Positions 27,176 to 35,228 of a stretch of 54,244 nucleotides of DNA are shown here, in pieces (positions within the stretch are counted from its first letter, which is position 1; each line of letters begins with the position of its first letter). The stretch comes from Rhodococcus sp. (in: high G+C Gram-positive bacteria) (GTDB taxonomy: Bacteria > Actinomycetota > Actinomycetes > Mycobacteriales > Mycobacteriaceae), in the NCBI RefSeq assembly GCF_023264675.1, contig NZ_JAHFVG010000040.1, positions 1 to 54,244 of the forward strand, read 5' to 3'. A program made the translations under genes and the position numbers. The notes under the pieces are model-generated. The model had not been told where the DNA came from. It saw only the letters and a list, made by a program, of their open reading frames with translations, and searched no databases.

Positions 27176-27586
27176 GTGTTACCTGAGCCGCACAGATTGC
27201 ACCGCAGCGCGGATTTTTCCCGCGCGGTGCGTCGAGGCCGCCGAATGGGTAGACAAGACTTGGTCGTGCATGCGTTCACGCGTGACGACGTGAGTTCTGT
27301 CTTCAGCGTCGGTGAAAGCAGATTCGGACTGATCGTGAGCAAGGCTGTCGGGCCGGCGGTAACTCGTCATCGAGTTGCGCGCCGGCTTCGGCATATCTGT
27401 AGCCAGCTTCTTCCGGAAGTGCCCGAGACTGCAGACATCGTCATCCGAGCACTTCCCGGCGCGGCCGACCTGTCCTCGAGGGATCTGCACCGCCAAGTTC
27501 GGTCGGGCCTCAAGAAGCTCGGCTACGTGAACGCGCCACCGACCGACAGGTCCCCGGTCGATGCGTCGAGAAATGCACCTTCATGA
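27176..27586 (+). CDS. rnpA: Ribonuclease P protein component
   Basis: The protein cofactor of RNase P, which trims tRNA 5' ends. The 136-residue product starts at GTG 27176 (MLPEPHRLHRSADFSRAVRRGRR) and carries the family motif RFGLIVSKAVGPAVTRHRVARRLRHI, which binds the RNA subunit. ACGGAG lies upstream. It is 32 bp after rpmH and overlaps yidD by ATGA. The tail beyond about 115 is variable. Confidence 0.95.
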   Translation: MLPEPHRLHRSADFSRAVRRGRRMGRQDLVVHAFTRDDVSSVFSVGESRFGLIVSKAVGPAVTRHRVARRLRHICSQLLPEVPETADIVIRALPGAADLSSRDLHRQVRSGLKKLGYVNAPPTDRSPVDASRNAPS

Positions 27587-27906
27587 GACTGCTTCGTTTT
27601 CTCCGCTCGCTTCCGGCGACGGCGCTGATTTTCTGTATCGAGCTGTATCGCACCTATGTGTCTCCGCTCAGACTCCCCACCTGCCGTTTCTCCCCCACGT
27701 GCAGTGAGTACGCAGTCGAGTCGTTGAGAACACACGGTGCAATCAAAGGATCTCTGCTGGCAATCGTCCGACTCCTCAAGTGCGCACCCTGGCACTCTGG
27801 AGGGTGGGATCCGGTGCCCGAGCCAGGCTCATGGCGCGCCGCCAAGCAGACTTCGACCGAAGACATCCACGATTTCGTGAGCGTGGACGAACAGAGGAGT
27901 ACATAG
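27583..27906 (+). CDS. yidD: Membrane protein insertion efficiency factor YidD
   Basis: A small 107-residue protein with an amphipathic N-terminal helix and the conserved family core: [35 protein letters not shown] and then [18 protein letters not shown]. The conserved cysteines are all present. It assists YidC-dependent insertion at the membrane. The start overlaps the rnpA stop (ATGA) and yidC begins four bases after its stop, so the three are one operon. Confidence 0.95.
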   Translation: MRLLRFLRSLPATALIFCIELYRTYVSPLRLPTCRFSPTCSEYAVESLRTHGAIKGSLLAIVRLLKCAPWHSGGWDPVPEPGSWRAAKQTSTEDIHDFVSVDEQRST

Positions 27907-27910
27907 AGCC

Positions 27911-28996
27911 GTGCTCGATTTCATTTACTACCCGGTCTCCTGGATTCTCTGGGTGTGGCACAAGGCGTTCGGCTTCGTGCTGGGTGCCGACAACGGGTTC
28001 GCGTGGGCGTTGTCCGTGGTGTTCCTCGTGTTCACGCTGCGACTGATCTTGTACAAGCCCTTCGTCAAGCAGGTGCGTACGACGCGCCAGATGCAGGAAC
28101 TTCAGCCTCAGATCAAGGCGCTGCAGAAGAAGTACGGCAAGGACAAGCAGCGCTTGGCCGTCGAGATGCAGAAGCTGCAGAAGGAACACGGTTTCAACCC
28201 GATCATGGGTTGCCTCCCCGTCCTCGCGCAGGCACCGGTGTTCATCGGACTGTTTCACGTGCTGCGCTCGTTCAACCGAACCGGTACCGGAGTGGGTCAG
28301 CTAGGCCTCGATCCGGCGGTCAACAGGACGCTCCCCAACTATGCGTTCGATGTTGCCGACGTGAACTCGTTCCTCGACGCTCGCCTGTTCGGAGCTCCGA
28401 TCTCGGCATGGATCACTATGCCGAAGGCGCAGCTCGACGCGTTCGCCAACCCCGAGCTCGGGCTTGGAATTCCGTCGCTCTGGACGATCGTTGCGGTGTC
28501 GGTTCCGTTGATGATCATTGCCAGCGTCGCGACGCACTTCAACTCCCGTGCGTCGGTTGCGCGCCAGAGCGCGGCCGCTGCGGCCAATCCGCAGTCGGCG
28601 ATCATGAACAAGCTTGCGCTGTACGTGTTCCCTCTCGGCGTGCTCGTCGGTGGCCCGTTCCTCCCTATCGCAATTCTCCTGTACTGGGTCAGCAACAACA
28701 TGTGGACCTATGCGCAGCAGCACATCGTGTTCGGAAAGATCGACAAGGAAGAGGCCGCGAAGAAGACGGTCGCCCTCGAGAAGCGCACCGAGAACGCTCC
28801 GAAGCCGGGAGTGAAGCCGGTCACGAAGCCGAAGCCGGGTGCCCGCCCGAAGCTGTCGAAGCCCACTGCGGTCGAGCCGGAGATCATCTCCTCGACCGAG
28901 GCCACCGACTCGTCGGGAACTGCGACCACTCCGACGCCGAAACCGAAGCCTCGGCAGCCGGCCACCCGCAGCAAGTCCAAGCGCAAAAATCGCTGA
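27911..28996 (+). CDS. yidC: Membrane protein insertase YidC
   Basis: A 361-residue YidC/Oxa1 insertase that places proteins in the cytoplasmic membrane. Five membrane segments fit: about 10-27, 35-55 (with the conserved groove Arg in TLRLILYKP), 95-115, 190-210 and 232-258. The cytoplasmic hairpin between the second and third ([21 protein letters not shown]) is typical. The tail from about 275 is rich in Lys, Pro and Thr, likely for ribosome contact. GTG start at 27911. A separate reading frame of similar length overlaps but is a shadow. Confidence 0.96.
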   Translation: MLDFIYYPVSWILWVWHKAFGFVLGADNGFAWALSVVFLVFTLRLILYKPFVKQVRTTRQMQELQPQIKALQKKYGKDKQRLAVEMQKLQKEHGFNPIMGCLPVLAQAPVFIGLFHVLRSFNRTGTGVGQLGLDPAVNRTLPNYAFDVADVNSFLDARLFGAPISAWITMPKAQLDAFANPELGLGIPSLWTIVAVSVPLMIIASVATHFNSRASVARQSAAAAANPQSAIMNKLALYVFPLGVLVGGPFLPIAILLYWVSNNMWTYAQQHIVFGKIDKEEAAKKTVALEKRTENAPKPGVKPVTKPKPGARPKLSKPTAVEPEIISSTEATDSSGTATTPTPKPKPRQPATRSKSKRKNR

Positions 28997-29018
28997 CCGG
29001 AAAGATCGAGGATCGATC

Positions 29019-29699
29019 ATGTCTTCAGATACAGACGAAATGACCAACACGGACAACGCAGTGAACGCTGGGGACGGAGTGAGTGAGGCCGTGGCAGTCG
29101 AGACGGAAACGTCGAACACGGAGTCGAAGGATGTTGGTTCCGAGGAAGCCTTGTCCGCCGATCCGAAGAAGTCGACCGACATCGAGAAATCGGACGTGCA
29201 GGATTCGGACGTGGAGGATTCGGACGACGAAGACTCCGAGGATTACTTGGTCGAAGAGGGCGAGATCGCCGGCGACTACCTCGAACAGCTCCTCGATGTG
29301 CTGGACTTCGATGGAGACATCGACCTCGACGTCGAGGGCGATCGTGCCGTTGTCAGCATCGACGGCGGCTCGGATCTGTCCAAGTTGGTCGGTCGAAAGG
29401 GCGAGGTCCTCGACGCTCTCCAGGAACTCACCCGTCTCGCCGTGCAGCAGTCGACCGGCGAACGAAGCAAGCTGATGTTGGACGTGGCGGGCTGGCGTGC
29501 CAACCGTCGTAGCGAACTGGGAACCCTCGGGATCGAGGCTGCGCGGCGCGTTCTGGAGAGCGGCGAGCGTGAAGAGCTGAGCCCGATGACCCCGTTCGAG
29601 CGCAAGATCGTGCACGACGCGGTTGCTCGGATCGACGGCGTCGACAGCGAAAGCACCGGCGTGGAGCCGTCTCGGCGAGTGGTCGTCATCAAGGCCTGA
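29019..29699 (+). CDS. jag: Jag/KhpB-type RNA-binding protein (KH and R3H domains)
   Basis: The 226-residue protein starts at ATG 29019 (MSSDTDEMTNTDNA). Residues 1 to about 80 are very acidic and low complexity with repeated DSDVEDSDDEDSED. A KH-type domain follows (about 85-150, with VSIDGGSDLSKLVGRKGEVLDALQELTRLA) and an R3H domain (about 155-226) with WRANRRSELGTLG and MTPFERKIVHDAV. Jag proteins bind RNA and affect division and cell-wall control in Gram-positives. It lies 22 bp after yidC and ends the operon before a strong terminator. The open frame further upstream overlaps yidC and is not used. Confidence 0.93.
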   Translation: MSSDTDEMTNTDNAVNAGDGVSEAVAVETETSNTESKDVGSEEALSADPKKSTDIEKSDVQDSDVEDSDDEDSEDYLVEEGEIAGDYLEQLLDVLDFDGDIDLDVEGDRAVVSIDGGSDLSKLVGRKGEVLDALQELTRLAVQQSTGERSKLMLDVAGWRANRRSELGTLGIEAARRVLESGEREELSPMTPFERKIVHDAVARIDGVDSESTGVEPSRRVVVIKA

Positions 29700-29717
29700 T
29701 GTAGGTAATCTCGCATA

Positions 29718-29750
29718 GCCCCCCAACTTTGGTTGGGGGGCTTTTGTGTT
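29718..29750 (+). terminator. Rho-independent terminator of the rpmH-jag operon
   Basis: GCCCCCCAAC (29718-29727) pairs with GTTGGGGGGC (29732-29741) around loop TTTG and is followed by TTTTGTGTT. It begins 19 bp after the jag stop. Confidence 0.92.
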
Positions 29751-29793
29751 CTCCGGTACCGAATGTCATCGATGTGATTTCGTTTGGGAGCCG

Positions 29794-29807
29794 GTTTCAC
29801 GTGAAAC
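29794..29807. promoter_or_regulatory. parS site
   Basis: Perfect GTTTCACGTGAAAC palindrome, the core of the bacterial chromosomal parS. First of the array, 44 bp past the jag terminator. Confidence 0.93.
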
Positions 29808-29864
29808 AGGGCATCAGGACGAAACGTCACTGTGACGCTATCCCCCGGCATGGCTACAGCGTGT

Positions 29865-29878
29865 GTTTCACGTGAAAC
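29865..29878. promoter_or_regulatory. parS site
   Basis: Perfect GTTTCACGTGAAAC core with T before and G after it, 71 bp from the previous site (centre to centre). Confidence 0.93.
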
Positions 29879-30013
29879 GTCGCGAATCTGGCTCGCGATC
29901 GCAGGTGCGCAGAAACTAGGTCCGACCGGTTCATGAATGAGGGCTCAGGATCATCGCGGATGGACATGGAGTGCTGTGGGCGTAAGGCGTAACAGAAAGT
30001 CGATGTGGGTTTG

Positions 30014-30027
30014 GTTTCACGTGAAAC
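30014..30027. promoter_or_regulatory. parS site
   Basis: Perfect GTTTCACGTGAAAC core followed by ACAC. Confidence 0.93.
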
Positions 30028-30554
30028 ACAGGCGAGAGAACCACTCGATCATGAACACAGCCAGCACCGCTCTATCGCCGAGCCCATGCGAAAGTCGCGT
30101 GTCTACTGTGAATGTGCAGGAGCGAGTCTGCAGCGATGTGGGTGGGATCGATGCGACAACTGCCGGGAGCGGTGAGCCGAAGCGCTCGGAGGGCCTGAGA
30201 TTGCGCACATGGTTGGAATATCAGGATTCATCGCCACTGCGGGTCGTTGGCAACGTAAACGAGCGGTGGCTGGGTTCGCGGTCGATGTGCTCAACTGCTG
30301 TGCCGTGTTCCCGTCGGAGATCGCATCCTCGGACACCGGTGGCTCATCGGCGAATCGCGTCCGTGTGCTGATCCCGAGGGTGTGGTCCATCGGACCGACG
30401 TTGGACCCGTGGAACGTGGAGGAAAGTTGGTTGTGTCGCTGGTGCCGTTGGGACGTCCTAGTGCTCGAGGTGAAGGCGGCGAGCATGTGATCGGCTGGTC
30501 CCGATGTGGAACGGTCACGGGCGCCATGAAGCGTCGATCGATACCTGGCCGCAA

Positions 30555-30568
30555 GTTTCACGTGAAAC
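30555..30568. promoter_or_regulatory. parS site
   Basis: Perfect GTTTCACGTGAAAC core. Confidence 0.93.
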
Positions 30569-30890
30569 CGCATGGATATCGGCGGACGTCGATTTGATCG
30601 ATGGTGGATGTCGTGTTGGTGGAAGAGTCTGAGGCGGCGCGGTCCGCGAGGGCCGGAGTGTGCGCTCAGAAGTTTCGTGCGGGAGACCTGGACGCCCGAA
30701 AGTGATCATGATGCTCGGATGCGGGCGGGGTGGGGTTCCAAGGCTCGCTATCCCGGCGGTAGTTTCACCGGTGGGATCTCAACCCGATTCGCAATTCATG
30801 CGCGGGGCGCACCGGTCCTTCGACATCGAAATGGACGGATCCGAACGAGTGGGTCTCCCCTGCGGTTCGCTGTCGGATCGGTGGACCGAC

Positions 30891-30904
30891 GTTCCACGTG
30901 AAAC
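30891..30904. promoter_or_regulatory. Degenerate parS site
   Basis: GTTCCACGTGAAAC, one mismatch (C for T at position 4) from the palindrome. Binding may be weaker. Confidence 0.65.
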
Positions 30905-31031
30905 ATAAATTGTCGGTCTGAGAATTGCGCCTGAGGAACGAGGATGCACGGGGTCCTCGGACGACCTGGATCAGAGCGAGTCGGAGATCCAACGCAAGCC
31001 CGATGTGTGTGCTTCGGACCCTGAAGTTCAT

Positions 31032-31045
31032 GTTTCACGTGAAAC
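31032..31045. promoter_or_regulatory. parS site
   Basis: Perfect GTTTCACGTGAAAC core preceded by T. Confidence 0.93.
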
Positions 31046-31374
31046 TGCGCGGGGAGTTGTCCGGCCTGCCGCATTCCGCCGGACCTCGAACCGAGGAGGG
31101 CGCCGAGAGTCCAGGTCCCCGCCCGCGGCTCCGGTAGCGATGGTGATTTTCCGGGTCCAGATGTGCGGCTGCTGTGCGCCCCAATTGAAGGTGTGGCCGA
31201 GGAAAAGTCCGACCACATCGATACTCCGCGTGCCACGGTCCAACGGTCGCCGTAGCTACGAGGAGTCGGCCGCCGAGCATCATGATCGAACCCCCCGCGG
31301 TCGACGCCGAACAGTCGATGCCGTACTCGTGCGGCTCCAGACGGTGTCCTCAACTCGGATGGCCGCTGCCCTCG

Positions 31375-31388
31375 GTTTCACGTGAAAC
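31375..31388. promoter_or_regulatory. parS site
   Basis: Perfect core, extended to the longer palindrome CGGTTTCACGTGAAACCG, about 100 bp upstream of rsmG. Confidence 0.93.
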
Positions 31389-31477
31389 CGAGATTTTTCG
31401 AACCCACGAGGGTGATCTTGCCGCCAGAGTGATCCCAGAGTTTGGCTATTGCAGTCCGACGCGGGAGGATGAACAGT

Positions 31478-32146
31478 GTGGAACCAGATGCGTTGGATGA
31501 CGATCGTTTGATGGAAATCGCGGAGCGTGTGTTCGGCCCCCGCCTCGATCTGGCGAAGCGCTATCACGAGTCCCTCGCAACCGTGGGTGTCGAGCGCGGG
31601 CTGATCGGTCCGCGGGAAGTGCCCCGATTGTGGGAACGTCATCTGCTCAATTGCGCGGTGATCGGTGAACTGATCGACGAAGGCGAGCGCGTTGTCGACG
31701 TCGGTAGTGGAGCGGGTCTGCCGGGCATCCCATTGGCGATCGCGAGACCCGACCTTCGCGTGACGCTCGTCGAACCGCTTCTTCGTCGGACTGTCTATCT
31801 GGCCGAGTTCATCGAGGCGCACAACTTGGATGTACTCGTGGTCCGCGGTCGCGCCGAGCAACCCGGGGTGAAGAAGGAAGCGGGCGGCGCCGACGTTGTC
31901 ACATCTCGAGCGGTAGCTCCGCTCGAGAAGCTGGCGAAATGGTCGTTGCCACTCATCCATGAGCGCGGGCGGATGCTCGCCCTCAAGGGATCGAGTGCCG
32001 AAAGCGAGATCGATCGGGATCGGGCTTCCCTTACTCGCCTGGGTGCTGGCAAGCTAGAGGTTGTGAAGTGCGGCGTCGGAATAGTTCCGACACCGACCAT
32101 CGTGGTTCGTGCCGAGAGAATTCCTCGACGGTTTCCGCGATCCTGA
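31478..32146 (+). CDS. rsmG: 16S rRNA (guanine-N7) methyltransferase RsmG
   Basis: Methylates 16S rRNA near the decoding site; loss gives low-level streptomycin resistance in mycobacteria. From GTG 31478 the product has 222 residues. S-adenosylmethionine motif [16 protein letters not shown] at about 72-87, acidic loop LVEPLLRR, and the family signatures [16 protein letters not shown] and [17 protein letters not shown] 31478 is preferred because GGGAGG lies nine bases upstream; ATG 31469 would touch that site directly. parA follows after about 60 bp, the usual rsmG-parA-parB order. Confidence 0.95.
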   Translation: MEPDALDDDRLMEIAERVFGPRLDLAKRYHESLATVGVERGLIGPREVPRLWERHLLNCAVIGELIDEGERVVDVGSGAGLPGIPLAIARPDLRVTLVEPLLRRTVYLAEFIEAHNLDVLVVRGRAEQPGVKKEAGGADVVTSRAVAPLEKLAKWSLPLIHERGRMLALKGSSAESEIDRDRASLTRLGAGKLEVVKCGVGIVPTPTIVVRAERIPRRFPRS

Positions 32147-32207
32147 TCCTTCATTTTCAGTCGAACTCATTCAACGTCTGAATCCAGTTCCGCATTAAGG
32201 AGCACGT

Positions 32208-33227
32208 ATGTCGGGTGGATCCGATCCCACTGTTTCACGTGAAACAGAGTCCGCTTCTCAGAACTCGCAGGGCGCGAAGAAGCGCACGCAGAAGGATCCG
32301 GCGGGTGGGTCGGGCTTCGTGTACAACGGAATCTCCTCCGACGACACTCCTATCGGCGCAGCCGCGCATCGCGCGAGTCAGGTGCTGCATCCCGGCAGCG
32401 TCACATTGCCGAAGCCACCGAAGCGACGCATGTTGACGATTGCCAATCAGAAGGGTGGCGTCGGCAAGACGACCACTGCAGTCAACCTCGCCGCGGCGTT
32501 GGCACTGCAGGGGCTCACCGTACTGGTGGTCGATCTGGACCCTCAGGGGAACGCCAGCACCGCGTTGGGCGTCGAGCACCACTCTGGTGTCCCCTCGAGC
32601 TATGAGGTCCTCATAGGCGAAGTCACGGCCACCGAGGCAATCCAGCAGAGTCCGCACAGTGAGCGACTGTTCTGCATTCCCGCAACGATCGATTTGGCCG
32701 GTGCCGAGATCGAGTTGGTCTCGATGGTTGCGCGTGAGGGACGACTCAAGACGGCTTTGGCGGATCTGGACAAGATCGACGCAGACTTCATCTTGATCGA
32801 CTGCCCACCGTCGCTCGGGTTGCTCACCGTCAACGCTCTGGTGGCTGCCACCGAGGTGTTGATTCCGATTCAGTGCGAGTACTACGCGCTCGAAGGCGTG
32901 GGCCAGTTGCTACGCAATATCGAACTGGTTCAATCCCATCTCAACCCTGAGCTCCACGTCTCGACCGTCATTCTCACCATGTACGACGGTCGTACCAAGC
33001 TGGCAGATCAGGTTGCCGAAGAGGTACGCAAGCACTTCGGTGATGCTGTTCTCCGCGCCGTGATCCCCCGCAGTGTGAAGGTGTCGGAAGCTCCCGGATA
33101 CGGGATGACAGTGCTCGATTACGATCCAGGATCGCGCGGTGCCATGAGCTATTTGGATGCAGGACGAGAACTGGCAGCGCGATCCATGGTCGCGGCAGAG
33201 GGAACGCAGGAGCACGAAGCACGATGA
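32208..33227 (+). CDS. parA: Chromosome partitioning ATPase ParA
   Basis: A Walker-type ATPase that moves ParB-parS complexes and, in actinobacteria, links origins to polar DivIVA/Wag31. The 339 residues begin with a non-conserved extension of about 73 residues, then [17 protein letters not shown] with the deviant Lys82 and Lys87, [15 protein letters not shown] and [21 protein letters not shown] precedes the ATG. A perfect parS palindrome (32232-32245) lies inside the N-terminal codons and encodes VSRET. The gene overlaps parB by ATGA. Confidence 0.97.
   Translation: MSGGSDPTVSRETESASQNSQGAKKRTQKDPAGGSGFVYNGISSDDTPIGAAAHRASQVLHPGSVTLPKPPKRRMLTIANQKGGVGKTTTAVNLAAALALQGLTVLVVDLDPQGNASTALGVEHHSGVPSSYEVLIGEVTATEAIQQSPHSERLFCIPATIDLAGAEIELVSMVAREGRLKTALADLDKIDADFILIDCPPSLGLLTVNALVAATEVLIPIQCEYYALEGVGQLLRNIELVQSHLNPELHVSTVILTMYDGRTKLADQVAEEVRKHFGDAVLRAVIPRSVKVSEAPGYGMTVLDYDPGSRGAMSYLDAGRELAARSMVAAEGTQEHEAR
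32232..32245. promoter_or_regulatory. parS site inside parA
   Basis: Perfect core, here within the full 16-bp TGTTTCACGTGAAACA, codons 9-13 of parA. ParB binding here could affect parAB expression. Confidence 0.93.
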
Positions 33228-34255
33228 GTCAAACACGTAAGGGCGGTCTCGGTCGCGGACTCGCAGCCTTGATCCCTACCGGACCCGAAGCCGGACCTCG
33301 CCTCGGCAACGCCGCAGCGGACGTCGTGATCGGACGTGAACCGTCGCGTACCGCGAAGGCCACCGTCGTCGGTGACGAAGAGTCGGCGTCGGCCCCCACA
33401 CCAACTCCTCCGGTGCGCAGTACCGACGAAGACCTCTCCCCCGCCGGCGCTGTGTACCGCGAGATTGCGCCGTCGTTGATTCAGCCGAATGCGAAGCAGC
33501 CCCGCAGCGTGTTCGACGAAGAATCGTTGGCGGAACTGGTCCACTCGATCCGCGAATTCGGTCTCATGCAGCCCATCGTCGTCAGGACGATCGAGGGTGG
33601 CAAGTACGAATTGGTAATGGGTGAGCGGCGTTGGCGCGCGAGCCAAGAAGCCGGCCTCGAGTCGATTCCGGCGATCGTTCGTCAAACCGCGGACGACGCA
33701 ATGTTGCGCGACGCACTGCTCGAGAACATCCACCGAGTTCAGCTCAACCCGCTCGAGGAGGCAGCGGCGTACCAACAGCTGCTCGAGGAATTCGATGTCA
33801 CGCACGAGGAATTGGCCGCAAAAATCGGGCGTTCGCGACCGGTGGTCACCAACATGATTCGGCTTCTCAAACTTCCGATTGCGGTCCAGCGTCGTGTCGC
33901 AGCCGGCGTTCTCTCAGCCGGACACGCTCGCGCCTTGCTGTCATTGGACGCCGGGTCCGATGCACAAGAACATCTGGCGGCACGAATCGTCGCCGAAGGA
34001 CTGTCTGTTCGCGCGACCGAAGAAGCAGTTACTTTGGCCAATCGGAACGATGACATCACCCCTACTCCGACGGCTCGACGCAAGCCGATTCAGATGCCGG
34101 GGCTCCAGGACGTCGCCGATCGGCTGTCGGATTCCTTCGATACTCGCGTGACGGTGAGCCTCGGTAAGAAAAAAGGGAAGATCGTAGTCGAATTCGGGTC
34201 GGTGGACGACCTCCAGCGGATCGTGGAAATGATGGAAAGTCAGAAGAAAAAGTAG
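33224..34255 (+). CDS. parB: Chromosome partitioning protein ParB
   Basis: The CTP-dependent clamp that loads at parS and spreads over the origin. The 343 residues start with the ParA-contact motif [12 protein letters not shown], followed by a variable linker, the CTP-binding domain from about 78 ([22 protein letters not shown], then [13 protein letters not shown]), the helix-turn-helix that reads parS ([26 protein letters not shown]), and a C-terminal dimer domain ([29 protein letters not shown]). The ATG overlaps the parA stop. Its targets are the eight parS sites listed here. Confidence 0.97.
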   Translation: MSQTRKGGLGRGLAALIPTGPEAGPRLGNAAADVVIGREPSRTAKATVVGDEESASAPTPTPPVRSTDEDLSPAGAVYREIAPSLIQPNAKQPRSVFDEESLAELVHSIREFGLMQPIVVRTIEGGKYELVMGERRWRASQEAGLESIPAIVRQTADDAMLRDALLENIHRVQLNPLEEAAAYQQLLEEFDVTHEELAAKIGRSRPVVTNMIRLLKLPIAVQRRVAAGVLSAGHARALLSLDAGSDAQEHLAARIVAEGLSVRATEEAVTLANRNDDITPTPTARRKPIQMPGLQDVADRLSDSFDTRVTVSLGKKKGKIVVEFGSVDDLQRIVEMMESQKKK

Positions 34256-34488
34256 CGACGATTTTTCAGGTACAAAGACACGTGGCACTTACGTCACTGT
34301 GACATATGTGGTCCGTCCGGTCCGCGAAATCTGGGGAGAAGGTGCGAAATATATTGATACACAATGAGTTTCGCACCTACCTCAGTGAACCGCGCCGACT
34401 CGGATCTGCTCCCCTATTCTTGTCGAGTGCGTGTTGCCATTCGACGATCACGATTGCCGAAATTCGGGCATGGAGGCTGAGGTAAGCA
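34256..34488. other. parB-GNAT gene spacer
   Basis: A 233-bp spacer. It contains the palindrome GTCACTGTGAC at 34293-34303, the same 11-mer as at 29826, and an AT-rich patch (GAAATATATTGATACA) near 34345 that may hold the promoter of the next gene. No terminator is obvious. Confidence 0.4.
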
Positions 34489-35175
34489 GTGTCGACGCTC
34501 GTCACCGGAGTCACGTTGGACTCATTCGATCGGCTACCGAGCCATACGAAGCGATGCCGTTTCTGGGTTCTCGATCCCGCGACCGAAAAGGCCGATGGTG
34601 AATCTCTCGACCTCGAGTTGGAGAACGAAGCCTGGCTCTCGATGATCATGCTCGAGTGGGGATCGTGTGGACAACTACTTCAGCGGATGGGGGAATCCAT
34701 CGGCTGTGCGCTGTACGCCCCGCCGGGAGCTGTTCCCAGATCCACCACATTCCCGACGTCGCCTGTCAGCGCCGATGCGGTTCTGCTCACCACACTCCGG
34801 ATCGAATCGGAGATCGATCGCGAAGCTCACTCGGCATCGCTGATCCAAGCCGTCGTCGCCGATCTGGTCAATCGTGGTGTGCGTGCGCTCGAGGCATTCG
34901 GAATCCGGCGCACGGCACAGGACGAGACAGCGGGTCCACGGGCGACGGCCTCGCTTACGTGCTCGGATACGACGTGCATGATCGACGCCGATTTTCTGGA
35001 GAAGGCCGGGTTCGAGGTTGTTGCGCCGCACCACCGCTACCCGCGGCTTCGCCTCGAGCTGGATCGAGATCACGGCTGGAAGGAAGACGTCGAGTCAGCC
35101 CTCGAGCGCCTGTTGATCGCCGCGAGCCTGACCGTTGTGGACATCGAGCAGAAAGCGACCGTGGGAGCTCGCTGA
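34489..35175 (+). CDS. GNAT-like conserved protein (Rv3916c homologue)
   Basis: The 228-residue protein has features of an acetyltransferase-type fold: TTLRIESEIDREAHSASLIQAVVADLVNRGVRALEAFGI in the middle, then MIDADFLEKAGFEVVAPHHRYPRLRLELD, where GNAT proteins have beta strand 5 and the helix after it. The acetyl-CoA loop is not clear, so enzymatic activity is uncertain. Synteny with Rv3916c between parB and cwlM is exact. GTG 34489 follows GAGGTAAGCA. Convergent with cwlM, 53 bp apart. The partner or substrate is unknown. Confidence 0.8.
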   Translation: MSTLVTGVTLDSFDRLPSHTKRCRFWVLDPATEKADGESLDLELENEAWLSMIMLEWGSCGQLLQRMGESIGCALYAPPGAVPRSTTFPTSPVSADAVLLTTLRIESEIDREAHSASLIQAVVADLVNRGVRALEAFGIRRTAQDETAGPRATASLTCSDTTCMIDADFLEKAGFEVVAPHHRYPRLRLELDRDHGWKEDVESALERLLIAASLTVVDIEQKATVGAR

Positions 35176-35228
35176 CAGACGGGAGCTTCCCGGACAGACA
35201 GGGCGCTCCGCCGGAAGGTCTGACTCGA

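Larger units (their letters stand above)
29751..31477. other. 1.7-kb gene-free centromere-like region carrying most parS sites
   Basis: Between the jag terminator and rsmG I see no credible gene. Open frames here are short, lack ribosome sites and families, and several start or end inside parS sites (FHVK and VSRET peptides). The stretch contains seven parS palindromes (29794, 29865, 30014, 30555, 30891, 31032, 31375) and the palindrome GTCACTGTGAC at 29826-29836. It should also hold the rsmG-parAB promoter. It could be decayed coding DNA retained as a ParB loading zone. Confidence 0.7.

Noticed and set aside
27955..29043. 362-codon second frame over yidC
   Set aside because: Same length as yidC but shifted; no membrane segments, and YidC motifs are clear in the other frame.
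29937..30371. 144-codon plus-strand frame in the parS region
   Set aside because: No ribosome site, no recognisable fold, runs through a parS site, and composition is not like the neighbouring genes.
30103..30573. 156-codon minus-strand frame in the parS region
   Set aside because: Begins MRFHVK, which is just a parS site read as protein; Ser/Arg/His-rich nonsense composition.
30796..31353. 185-codon minus-strand frame in the parS region
   Set aside because: Crosses two parS sites, no family, no ribosome site.
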